This document shows positions 12,665 through 26,000 of a stretch of 64,000 bases of DNA, piece after piece. Origin of the DNA: Trichoplax sp. H2 (lineage: Eukaryota > Placozoa > Uniplacotomia > Trichoplacea); NCBI GenBank assembly GCA_003344405.1, contig NOWV01000130.1, positions 62,001-126,000 of the forward strand, written 5' to 3'. Below the pieces are notes generated by a model. The model saw nothing but the letters and a program-made list of their open reading frames with translations. It did no database searches and was not told the origin of the DNA. The position numbers were made by a program, and so were the translations under genes. The stretch's first letter is position 1; each line of letters begins with the position of its first letter.

Positions 12665-14450
12665 GATGTACGTTCAACTCCGTAACGCATGCGAACGCGG
12701 GTAAATTCGATATATCGGGATATTAAACAGAAATCGAGGACATTGTATCATAATGCTTATCGTAATTACTACCGTGTTTAGTCTACCACTGTCTGCTGGA
12801 GAGATTAAAAATTAATTTTCACAATCCTTGTAAGTGAAATGATCACTGAGATAGAACTTTATTTAGAGTCTAGTCCATTCATTAATCTTAGTAATAGTCT
12901 AAATTCGTAGGCAAAGAATTACTAGATTAAAATATCTCCGTAATTCTTTTAAATGAGAAAACAGAGAAGTATACACGTATATACTGGAAATTTATTCATA
13001 GTCTAGTCCATTTATTAATCTTATTAATAGTCTAATACATTTATAGTCAAAGTATGACGAGATTAAAAAATCTTCATTACTCATTTAAATAGAAAACAGG
13101 GAACTGTATTACTATATTGACCTTGAAGGTATTTCTTCGTCAATAATAAACGTTGAGGTTTTATCAACTCATTTCAATTCGAACGCCCGTAAAAGGAGAT
13201 ATTATTAATTTCTTTCACGTCAGAATGATAATAATTAATGACGTAAAATTAGACAAAATGAAAAAAGGATTGGAGCCAAGAACACCGATTATAACAATAT
13301 CCGTTATATGTATACAAGCAATACATTGGACATACAATAGATGATGCAGCAATGTCATTGATATTTTCATGGTTTACGCAGTGCATCAAGATTATTAACT
13401 GCAAATATTCAAATCGTTGTTACTAATAACTCTAAATACTGTAATTTATATATAGATATTAAGAAAGAATAATTTCAATGAATATTTAATAATTCATACT
13501 TGAATCAAGTTAGTTCTTAATTTACTTTAATTTTTCCAGTTCCTTTTATTTATTTAGAAGTTCGCATGCTGTATATGTTATGGCCATTCCTAAGAACGTT
13601 TTCAATCTTAGGACTGATTATGATCAATGAATATAGCCTATACAAAGTCTTAAACACCTAGTACTGCCTCATAATAATGATTAATTCTTTCACTAAATTA
13701 TCATACACTGTTTTATGGCTCAGATTATTCAACAAGTATATATATGCGTACATTCACATTGATTTCTATCGATGTTAAACATAATACTGTAGCAACCAAT
13801 ACTAATTATATTTTATTATTGTATTAAATAACAAAGCCGCTATAGTATTGAGTCTTAACTCACCTTAGTGACTTTTATATCAAAATCATTACCATTATAA
13901 TTAGCATTCACGTAGAAAGTTGCACTATATTTAACTGTTGAATAGGGACGGCAATAATGGATTCGATATTATGTATGCTCTGCCCTGCACCTATTATTTA
14001 TTTTACTCTATACATTATGTATTTATCTTATAAGAAAAGGGCTGATTATCATGCTAATCATTATTCGTTCAATTTCATTGGTTAAGGCACTTTTTCCCTT
14101 AGGCAAATAACTGAATAAGTTATTTCTTTCTCCCGTCGTAAGTTACTTTAGTTTTTATTGAAAACATTTGATATTACTAGTCGTCAATTTGGGTAGCCTT
14201 CAAGAAGAAATTAATAACTTTACTTAGAAAAAATCGCGATAGCATATCATACAGGTTGAATTTTTAAGCAATATTTAGTAGATTGTATCTATTTCGATTA
14301 AGTAAAACTCTTGTCTTCCTTCTTTGATTTTATAACATCGATTTAAATGTAACTAACACTTTTAGATTAAATCTTTTTTCGTTTAAAACGTAACTAATTA
14401 CCTCGCCTTTTTGACTAGATCGTCCTAGCTTAATTTAATTTTTATTGAAG

Positions 14451-17140
14451 ATGAAGTTCATTATAGTATCATTACTGATTACTATTGCGGCGTTATCGTT
14501 AATCGTCGAAGCCGATAAAACTCAATCTAAGGTAAATCTTATAATGTTTGTCAAATTAATAATGTATCCCACTTTTTTCTAGGCATTTTACGATTTTTAA
14601 AGAAAATGATGGTTGTTGCATAGCAATTTTATAGCATTTTACGTTATAGTATACATCTACTGTATTGCCGCTCTTGTTTTTCGAGAAACCTGTTGATTCA
14701 TCATTACAGTGCCAAGTATAAATGCTTACACCAACATAACTATTCAATCGCCGATGTAAAAATTTTGATTTAAAACCACGATAAACAGAAGTCCGGACAT
14801 ATTTTCTTAAACATTTACTTTGTTAAAGCGTTCATGAACTTTTACTTGATTAAAAAATTCAGCTCGATGCTTTACAGTCTCACACTTTGATTTGGAGTTC
14901 TAATTCAGAAAAAATTATATCGCGGGCTTATATTTTATAACCAAAATGTGCGCTTAATATCTTGTTAACTATCAAAACGACATCATTCTAATTAAGTACG
15001 GCCTAATAATGTTTAGTAGCCTGTTGATTCATCCTTTAGTAATCCAGAAGTATACATGGCTAACTACCCAAGACTCTTAAAATAACGATTTCTTCCTTCT
15101 ATGTTCTATGAATAGAAATTATCGAAAACCTTGAAAAATAGCCATTCTGAATCTCTTAATAAAATGTTCTTCGCTGGTACGCTAATTTTTATCTTTTCAA
15201 CGAATCTTTACAGTAATTGAGTTAAACAGATAAAATAAGTAACTTACTCTTAAGGTGTACTAATATATTCTATACAATATGTAACAGCAATGATGAAAAG
15301 ATTGGCAATGGCAAACATGGACGAGGACGAGGGCGATGAAGAGTCAGACAGAGAAAGAGAATCATGGGAAGATAGAGATGACGAAATTGTACCGGATAAA
15401 ATACTAAATAAAGTACATCAAACTAAAGCAAAAAAGCCTTTGAAAAAAATAGTTAAAGTAGAAAAACCACTAAAGAAAGAAAACCATGGTGAGTTGAGAG
15501 AAAATACATGCTATTTTATGTTACGCTGATTGATTTCTGATAAAATATTCATTCAAATAATCATTACATTTAATATTACTGCCTACAGAGAACGTATACT
15601 ATACTGTGGTAGCATAGGAGATAGGATAATATTACTGTTAGGCGTAATACTACTTTACTTTTTGAGCTTGGAATAAATGCACTCTAAGTAATAACTTTAT
15701 TGTAATCAATTTATATACCCCTGGAGCACTACGTATTCTCACTTATTCCTTCAGTATCTATCCATTTTTATCGACGGTCTAATTTCTTTATTTTTAATTC
15801 AATTTATTTACAGACATTAACAAATCATCCAAGAACCAAAAATCAGGTATATTTACTCTGTAATTATAAGAAACCGTATTATCTTGTCTTAGCTACAGCA
15901 CAATACGACGGACATGTTTTTAACCAGATCCGTTTAGATATTATTGAACAGCTCTGCTGGTAATAAAAGCTGGAGGCCTTCCCATCATCTAATATTATTT
16001 CAACTAATAAATAGTATTTTTATCAATCATCAAGTCTTATGGATTTTTAAAATTATCTCTATTTTAGATAAAGACAGCCAAAAATCGTCCGATAAAAAAT
16101 CAGGTATCTTTAATTTTGTAAAATATTATAAGCTTTAACGAAATATCGTTTTGATAACTATCATAAATTGGTTTAAGATAAAATTAATTTATACAAGTAT
16201 ACAACCATGAAATATTCATTCCGATAATAACGTTCTAGTTCATTAACAATAACATTCAGTTTTAGCCCATCATTGATAACTCTATTAACCGGTCTTCAAT
16301 CATTTTAAATATGCCTTTTCAGCCGCTAAAGCTCAGCTTAACGATAAAATATGTGGAAAATCGGCATTTTCTGAACATATGACTCGCATTGTTGGTGGAC
16401 AAGAAGCAACACCGCATTCATTACCTTGGCAAGTAACATTACTTATTAGAAGAACTTACTTTAATGGCAAAGTAAGTGAACATGCTTACTGCGGTGGTTC
16501 ATTAATTTCACGCGAATGGATCGCAACAGCAGCACATTGTGCTAAGGATAAGTATCCAGCTGAAGATATGCGTATCTGGTTAGGCAGTCATGATCTGACA
16601 AAGCAGGAATCATCGCGTGTTAAGCGTAGTGTAATCAAGAAAATACAAAACCCTCATTATAACGCTCCAACTACTGATTACGATATCGCGCTATTACAAT
16701 TAGATAAAGCTGTTGAATTTAATGAATATGTTAGGCCAATATGCCTTCCAGAAGCACAAAAACGAGCTATAGAAGGCTCTCAATCACTTATATCAGGTTG
16801 GGGAACGCTTTCCTTCCGTGGAAACACATCACCAACATTGCAAGTTGCTGTCGTGCCGATCGTTAGCCGTGAAACTTGCAACAGTTTGAGAAGCTATCAT
16901 GGCCAAATTACAACCAGAATGTTATGTGCTGGCTATACAGAAGGTGGTGTAGATACTTGCCAAGGAGATAGTGGTGGACCGTTGGCTACTCAAGTTAAAA
17001 ACAGTGACAAATTTGAGTTAACCGGAGTCGTCAGTTGGGGTGCAGGCTGCGCTAGACAGTACAAGTATGGTGTCTATACAGATGTATCATACTTCCGTGA
17101 TTGGATTGATAAAATGGTCAATCAATATTCTCGTCTGTAA
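14451..17140 (+). CDS. Secreted trypsin-like S1 serine protease with charged pro-region
   Basis: Six exons join in frame to 409 residues: 14451-14531, 15116-15176, 15288-15488, 15814-15846, 16068-16103, 16323-17140. Residues 1 to about 21 are a signal peptide. Residues 22-158 form an unusual pro-region: an acidic run (MDEDEGDEESDRE), a Lys-rich stretch, then two short repeats encoded by separate mini-exons. Activation would occur at R159|IVGG. The catalytic triad is present: His209 (ATAAHC), Asp258 (DYDIALL) and Ser354 (GDSGGPL). Asp348, six residues before the serine, predicts Arg/Lys specificity. Cys148 before the cleavage site could tether the propeptide, as in chymotrypsinogen-like enzymes. 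Exon 2 was chosen because it is the only candidate I found that restores the phase between exons 1 and 3. A digestive or extracellular processing role is inferred. Confidence 0.88.
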
Positions 17141-20100
17141 TGCCTCTTAGACTAACTAATGTGCACTTCAATAAGAATGTGCCATAAATCCATGTTGACA
17201 AAGCTTTAAATGCATCTGCCTTGAAAATTTCAATCACGAAAACAAGTCTACAAAAATATCACCCGTTATACATGAAAAAAATTGAAGCTATCAAAACTGA
17301 GTCCAATATTTAATTGCTGCCAATGTATAATTGCACGTCAGGGATATTAAAGTTTAACACAAGCTTGGCGTAAGAACATTTTAACAATTGGATTATTTAT
17401 TCTTATCCTTTTTCGTATTTTGTATAGGTGTTATTTTTTGCGCGTATCGCAATGTAATACCTTGCTCAAGTAGAATTAGGACCATTAGTTTTTGATGATG
17501 TTCGTGTTCAAGTTAACAGTAGTTTCATTATATTTAGTTTTCCTTAGTTAATCTACAAATCATAGGGTATTTTTATACTAATAGTACTTAATTTCTTAAC
17601 TTAAAGGGACTTTAGATTAACAATTATACTGGAAATCTAAAGCAATACTAACTTATTGTTAGCTCTTGGCATTTATTATTTTACGATGGTTATATGATAT
17701 CTCGATTTAGGTTATAAGTTATCATTACTATCATTGATTAGCAATGCAAAATGGCGTAATATTATTTGGAAATATTTTTATAATTTCATTGCCTGTAATT
17801 TTAATATTCAACCTTTAATAAATATACCTGTCTTAATAGAACTGTATGAGCGTCACTACTAACTATATCAGCTTTAATGACATTGAAGCGTAGCAGAGGA
17901 TGCTTAGACTCAATTACTTACTTGAAGCACACGTGTTAAGGACTGCAGGTGTCGCGAATATTTATTTATCTTTCAACATCAATAATGGCTTCATACTATT
18001 AATCATGTTCAATCAAAACTACTAGTATTGATTGGTTATATTTATAGTAGCTAATTACGATCTAAGATCTTAAGTTTAAATTTCTGCAATTATAAAAATA
18101 AAAATTGGAAGGCATACCGCATGCAATGCTGAAGTATAAGTGTGCCATTAAATTACCTTCAAATGTTGCACTGATTACAGGTATCTAGGCATTAAGTGAT
18201 TAATGAAATTATGTCAGTCGTATTACTATCTATGGCATCAACTTACCCAAAAATTTGTCATGCTATATGGGCAAAGACATACCGAAATTTTATAATAAAT
18301 TACCTTTGTTGCGGGTAAGAATATTATATCCTAATTTTTGAAGGAACAGGTAATCTGAAGTAGCCTATAGAATCAAACCTACCTTTTAATATTAATTCCT
18401 CTCTTGCATCAATCATATCTCCCTTCCAATCGATCAATCGATATACATCGTTATTTATACACTTTCTATAGAGGCTGGCCTATTCTGCCTACGTCTAATG
18501 GAATGTTCTAATGATTATCGGGCACGCCCAAATCTTAGTTGCTGGAAAATAAACAAACGCTAAGTATTGTGAATAGATGAATCTGATTAATTGCACATAC
18601 CTGCTAGAATAAATCTAATAACGTATTATGTGCCTTAAAAATTAATCATTATCGTTTGTTTCGAAATTAAACAAAATAATTGTCAAAAAAATGAACATCG
18701 TAAACGTTAGGATCTGCCAATGAAGTATGGTTACTGAAGTGAATCCCCAAATATTGCGTAGTCAAGACGTTTCTAATAATGTACCGTAACTATTTTGAAA
18801 TTCCCCAGTTATATCTTTTAATAATAAACTGCGATATATTAGCAATAATTAACAATTACACCAATGTTTGTGATATTCAAAATAAAACAAGAACTATAAC
18901 GTAGTTTACGCAGTTATCGCTTAATGCTGTATTAAAAATGAAATAGCAAGGATTATGGCAACTAGCTTGAATACCTTACATCGACAGTCTATAATAATCA
19001 AGGTATTACATAATGTTCTGTATTTCTATAATATTGATAAAGTCTGAAATTGATAATAATTTTTCACTCTCTATAAATAAATTTCCAATTCGAACACAGC
19101 TTGAAATCAAATGAGTACAACGCAAAGGTTATAATCATTATTGCAAGCGTAAACGCCATATTTGAGCAATTTTGAGAAAATGTATGAACGTTAATTTAAG
19201 CTGAACCCGTAATTCATTAAAATAATGTACCAGAAATACAAAAGATAAAAATTTAGATTATTCAAAATGCCGTTCTAGAATTTCTTATGCTCTGAGATTT
19301 TCTAGTTTAAAGGGTTAAAGCATCAAAACCAAAGCAATGCAGCATATCAAGAAAGCTTTCATTGGGCGAATTGAAAGAGACCAGTTTATGGCATGGGAGC
19401 TTAAGCTACAGTAAATTTATCAGAAAGCCGATTAATATCCTAGTAGAAAACATAAGAAAGTTTAATGGTAAAGAAATATATATATTCATGGATTATTACT
19501 ACCTTATCGCTAGCAATAGACCAAAAATTTATACCTAATTACTGTACACGCCGCGTTTCCCCGTCATTATAAATTTTTAAGTATCGTAGGTTCCCCTAAA
19601 TTGTGGCAAAGATTGCTCGATATCGGTATTCGACATCACTATTACTTTACCTTAGATTATTAGGTTGGTGTTATTTTTTTTAGTCATAGATATATGAATG
19701 TTATTGTTGAAAATTTACAGTAAACTATGCTATCGTAATATAAACGGACAGTTTACAATATATATATACAGTTCATAATAAGCAGGTAACGTCTTATTTT
19801 AATGTATCAAGCGAGAAGCTCAAGAACCATACCCTGTAGAATTTTACTATTACCTATGTAAAATTTAAACAAAAGACCCTTTAAAACCGGAAGTGCGTCT
19901 AAGCCAGTAATATTAAGAATACCTATTGCCTCTATGGGTTTTATTCTACAGATCATAGCTGTATCACAGTGGTCTCTCCATGAAAATTACATCGGTTATA
20001 GAATTGTACCCAAAGGGTGCTAATGCTATGCTATTAATTACATCTCATCAACAAATCATCTCAAATTTGAGTAGCAATTACAATTGCCATACTAATTCTT

Positions 20101-23049
20101 GAATCTGCATTGCAATCGTAAAATGTTACTCAGAATAGTAGCTGCATCTACTGTAATGGATTAAGTAATGCACCATATTTAGTAGTCAATGATATATCTA
20201 GTGGTCCACTGTACTGTATGCTCAAGCAATCGTAGACTATCTATATTATTTATTACCATGCTTAGCAAATCTTTAAAAATTCAGGTATCTTACTTTGATA
20301 TATACCAATCACGAAATTCCAAATTTTAGAAAAATAAGGGCTTTATTGAATCTTATACAAAGATTAACTACACACAACTCTACTCTAGCCGAATACTACT
20401 ACTAAAGACTTCTACAACGAACTAACAGAATAATCTAAAGTTGCATGCTTTTATACTTTTCGTAGCATTCGCAGCTACAATCCGCATGGCAACCTTTTAC
20501 CTTATTTTACATATAGTTAAATTATTCTTTGTAAGACTATTCTACTGCGGACCATCATTAATCCAATATGGATACGACTACAGTACTTACGTAGACATTA
20601 TTCACACCAGCCAAAATACAATGAATTAACCACATCCTAATATATGATTTACAGTTCTATTTTTACCTATAGCCTTATTAGTATTTCAACACCTTACTGT
20701 TTATAGTCATCAGTACTCTAGCATAGAGTCTCTACCACTACAGTCTATAGTTATAGCTACCAAATATCTCTTAGGATAAATATCTACCGTACATTATACT
20801 AAACGTGGCTAATAGTCTACAATCATAATACTAGTTACATTACACTTACCCTTTGAATTTTCGCTAGATATTGAGAATTTGCTATAAAAGTAGGAATGAA
20901 TCGATGAATTACAGCAAATTTTCACTTTATCCACTACGATACACATCTAAGGTGTAAAAATGTACGCAAATTTGGGTCTATAATGCTGCTACAGTACCAC
21001 ATTTGTAGTTATTACCTAGATAGCACTCGACATATAACAGTCCTACGCTAAGTGGTGTAGAATATACCTAAATAGTCAATAGCAGTAGAGCACAATTTCA
21101 ATTTATTACGCCATACTGTTAAGTGTAAGCATAAATTTAGCGTAGGACTAATAAATAATGGTATATAATTGTGTCAATTTCATTATGCTCTATATGGCAT
21201 CGATAGTATACAATAAAACTGAGAAACATAATCTTTATGTTCAATATTAGTATAGGTTCAAAGTCATATTCAAATTAAGTGCGACCATGACCACACTGAT
21301 CTAATAATATTTTATTACGTCATTCTGATTGAATTCTAATAATGTAGGATATTGTGGGTATGCCAGCATGAACCCAATCATCACCGTAAAAAGCGGGAGT
21401 TACAATTTAGCTTCCGAACTATTTATATAATTATTTAGGATTAACTCTGGGTCGCCAGTACATGCAAGAGGAATACGCCTTCATTCATCTCCAGAGAGGA
21501 TACACAAAACGCTTAATCATTTATTTCATACCATTTAAAATATTTTAAATAAGACAGTTTCAGTTCTTAACACTAGCACTACATTATAAACTTTAAACAA
21601 AAGATAAGCGCATACATAAAATTTTGCTCTCTATGTATGCATCCGAATAATTTAGGATAAAGTTTAATTGGATTCGACTGCATTGTACCCGTTCTATTTG
21701 GTTATAGACACATTTCCGTAAAATCTTACCTCTTTGTACAATCAGTTGCCATTACTTAGCTAATATGAAGAATATAGACTAGACATAACTAAATAAATCA
21801 TCATACAAATTGAAAGATATAATACTCATTTATAGCGCAACTTATGTTTCATAGGATATGGTGAATTCAACATGACGATATATATATAATTTAAGAAACG
21901 AACATAAAACGTGTGATTCTCAACAGTTTGTTTTTACAGGACGAGATTTTGTATTATCGACCTTGAGTGCTACCTCTAAAGCAAGAGAAAATGGAGAGAC
22001 TTTGTGAAATAATAGATGTGACACAACGGTACCAAACTATTGAATATACTGTACGCGTATATACTTCGTAAAAGATGAGTGGAGACGCCTTTACCATTTA
22101 TCGTAAACCGTCAGTAAAGCGACGGGAGTTTGCACTAGTAGTGAATGAAATAAGTAATAGCTAATCCAGTTCTAGATTTGTTCGTCTACCTATGTTTAGC
22201 ACTTACCTCCCTTAAATAACTATTAACTGTCAAATTAATGAGAATTAGAATTGAATGCATGCCATAAGATTATCTAGAAGAATTATTTTAGAAATAGCGA
22301 TACTGTAAAGGCTTACATCCAGAATGTAGTTCTATCGCCACTACAGCAAATCAGAAGAATTCTGCAGTATGCTGACTTTCAAGCTCAAAGTACAACTCTA
22401 TTTATCCTCTTTTGCTAATGTTAACAGCACTATATTCGTCACAGCTATAACGTTGCCATAGTATTCAGGTTAAGAATAATAAACCAACAGGAATAGTCTT
22501 TCTCGCATCTTCGTAAACTGCACAGTCACTTCTTGGTTCAACCCCTACTGCGCTATCAAAAGGATTGATTAAGTCTTAAGACATTCATATCTCTTATAAC
22601 AAAGTCCTTCATTGATAGAATTTGTTTCAATCTTCACGTACTTATCAAAAAATATATTTGCAGAAATATTTCTTGTTGAATAAGCTAGTTTTCAATTATT
22701 ATAATCATCAAATTGAAATAAGTTTAAAACTAATATTACTGTATTCAATGTCTATGGAATAGCATTTGATAAATATGCAAATACGATCGAGTAACCTCGA
22801 TAAGAATGTTTACTATTTCTTAAAATAAGTAAATAAGTGCAAAGTTCTCCTGGTACGAAATGGTAACTATTTACAAAGCAAACTAACGATGCTTTATCCT
22901 TATTTCTTATAATGAAGGATTAAAACCATAAAAAGCTTAAGTTATGACCCCAGGGGTTTAAAATTTTATTATAAATATTCCAGATCAGCAGTCTTCAATT
23001 TATTTAAGCGACGAATTCATACCGCAAAGCAAAAACCTCCCTCGCAATC
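17141..23049. other. Long intergenic region, no gene seen
   Basis: AT-rich sequence between the protease and the EGF-CUB gene. Short ORFs such as the one at 20441-20629 lack an ATG start, recognisable motifs or splice partners. A possible distal polyadenylation hexamer AATAAA for the protease lies at 17817-17822. Confidence 0.5.
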
Positions 23050-26000
23050 ATGATCAAGACCTGTATTCTAATTCCTTTCGCGATTATTCTCCTACTTTTA
23101 CTTCATTCAAGTAAAGTTGAGGCTCAAGTAAGGCACAGTTCTAATACACTTTATACAATGTTTTAGCCGTAACATACTATGCACTAAATAAATTTGACTG
23201 TGGTGCATCTCAGATAGCATTGGTCCATAGATATAAAATGTTTGTTGGCATGTATGGAACGAGTAAGCTCCCAGATATCAAGAACTATCTTCAAAATACA
23301 GCATTAAAAATCTAACCTTAAATTAAAAAGTGATCAATGTAAAAGACTAGCATCAAACTTTACACTTGCAAGAAACCAAAACGAAATTTCATTTGTTAAT
23401 ATACTGGAATTTATAAAGAATATTACGTAGTATTGATACTAATTAAATAATATAAATCTTTTATCTCCTTATTCAAATCCTGTGGTTCAACATTATAACA
23501 ATCCTGTTCACTCTTCTCTAATCCAAAAAAATGTAAGAATACTATCACTTATGCCCGCATATCATTTATATCGAAGTTTTAATTTCCTATTTTATAATTA
23601 GCACAAGAGTTAATACAAAAAAGTAGCATACAGAGCACATTCACAAAAGTGGATATCTAATGTTAGTAGCATAATCAAAAGTGAATTTTAATATCTGAAT
23701 ATATTTCGATTCATAGAGGAGGAAACAAGTACAGAATATCCTCTGTGTAACAGTAATCCTTGCTTTGCTGGACTGTGTTTCAATTCGAGCAATGGACAGT
23801 CTTATACCTGTGATTGCTTTACTGGTTTTCAAGGTGTAAATTGCGAGCAAGGTACGTACTATAGTATGACATTTTTCCCTTAAATTTAACAGATTTACCT
23901 TATACCTCAATCTTTCAATAACTCAGTTGCCAACAAATACAGTACATTATCAAATTGAATATTTCAATGATCTATACTATAATGCGTCACTTCATATTTT
24001 GCCATAATATTTCCGATCGTTACACATCGCAGCAGAAGTATTCGTATTACCGCTAACGGCCACTTTTGCTTAATATATCACATACTATTTTCTTTATAGT
24101 GATGTTAAATCCTTGCGCAAGCAATCCTTGTTTCGCTGGTCAATGCACTTATTCTAATCGAACGTTAGCTTACCAATGTAATTGCAACTCCGGGTGGTCA
24201 GGCCAATACTGCGATATAGGTTAGTATCTTAAGTTGAATTCATAGCAAAAACTTCTTTCATATGCATGCGCTAATTTAATCTCTGAAACAAGTCTGTTCA
24301 ATTAATAGTCATATTGCAATAAAGCTGATTTATATTGCGATATCCATCGATTTATAATAAACATTATTACACTCGATTATAGAATTATAAATAAAATAAT
24401 CAACTTATACTAGCAATACGCAAATATTGCCATTTGCATGTACCATAGTATACTGTATATATTTTTAAGTAATCTATCACTATTTCGCTCTATATTTTCA
24501 TACACAGTCTTTAATTTCGATCACTTTCTGCGAAATGTAGTAACAGATGCTTGCACCAACAATCCTTGCTGGGCAGGAGAATGTTTATCAATATCCAATG
24601 GAACTCAATATGTTTGTGTGTGTGATTCTGGCTATACTGGAAGCAGGTGTCAAGAGAGTAAGTGAGATCGTTGCAGCTTTTATTATCATTATTATTTAGT
24701 ATACGTATTACAAATTTGAATATTTTGCTAAAGCTCTAAATTGTTATGATTAAAATTTTAATTGTTTATGTTCATACAATTACACATTCGCAGGAATTAC
24801 TGATGGTTGCCAAGATCAACCGTGTTGGGCAGGTACATGTCAGCCAACCGGAGATCAAAACTTTACATGTAACTGCGTTCCAGGATACACTGGCAAATTG
24901 TGCGATCAGAGTACGTAGAAACTAAAAATTCTGCAAACTTACTATTTATCCTTTGATATATCACGATTAACTTCAGTAATTTAAGAAAATAAGATAAAAT
25001 ATCTTTCCAATATTTTAATCCTTATTTTACTGATTTGCAAAAAATTTTCAGCTGATTGAAATTATCATAAAATACTAACAGTATAATGAATCCCTAAAAT
25101 ATTGTTATTACTAATCCCTATTATATTTCATCACTTAAATACTGTTACGTTTCTTTAATCTGAGCTTTACTTAATTGTACTATTAGAGAATTCATCGGTA
25201 TTCCCTTGTGCAAGTAATCCATGTTTCGCTGGAACTTGTGTAAGCAGAGAATTTAGTAGCGGAAAATTCTATGTTTGTCAGTGTCCGCCTTCCTATACTG
25301 GTGAACGTTGTGAATCAGGTAAATCTAGCATTAATATAAAAAGCTACATTGATGCTATTTAGATATTATATAGCACCTAGAGTGAGCGAGTACTACATTT
25401 ATCAATTGCTAGCTAATAATAAAGTCTGTAAAAGTCTAGTAATAAAAAATACCACTTATTAAGCAATACTTTAATGAAGTCATTATAGAATGGGTTATTC
25501 AACGTAAGTCTTATTTAAAATAGCATCAAAGTATTAAAATACTGGTGATAGTCTACTGTAAACTTAAGCCTGCAAATTCAAACCTATTTTCTTCTTGTTA
25601 TATGTTATAGTGCGAAATAATCATCCTTGTCAAAAGAATAATTGCTTGTTTGGAACTTGTCAAGCAACTTCTAGCGTTTTCTACAAATGTAACTGCTATC
25701 AAGGATTTACCGGTGCAAGATGTGATCAAGGTAAGACGATAGAGATAATGATAGAATATTAATATTTCAATAATACTGTATAGGGTTACAATTATATTCC
25801 ATGAACGCCTAGATATAGTCGTAAAATACTAAAAATTTATCTACCGTACTTCTAATCTCAGCGGATGAGACAGTACTACCGTGTTATGTTAACCCATGCC
25901 AACATGATGGAACTTGCACAAATACGAATGCAGGTACAAACTACACTTGCACTTGTCAAGGGAGATTCACTGGCCGAAATTGCGATACCAGTGAGTATAA

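Larger units (their letters stand above)
11080..14450. other. Intergenic region, mostly featureless
   Basis: It separates the VEPH1-like start from the trypsin-like start. The only distinctive part is 12420-12700, a less AT-rich patch with bZIP-like sites and two stem-loops, described separately. The remainder is AT-rich with no supportable exon. Confidence 0.5.

Noticed and set aside
13153-13344. 63-codon open frame before the protease gene
   Set aside because: No recognisable motif, no Kozak-like context and no partner exon.
15944-16138. Open frame overlapping protease exon 5
   Set aside because: It is a wrong-frame shadow; the protease exon at 16068-16103 fits the gene in another phase.
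20441-20629. 62-codon hydrophobic frame, considered as a mitochondrial gene fragment
   Set aside because: It starts at TTG, shows none of the fixed cytochrome b or oxidase motifs and has no neighbours of mitochondrial origin.
22533-22542. tRNA B-box-like GGTTCAACCC
   Set aside because: The flanks do not form a T stem and no A box or acceptor stem is present.
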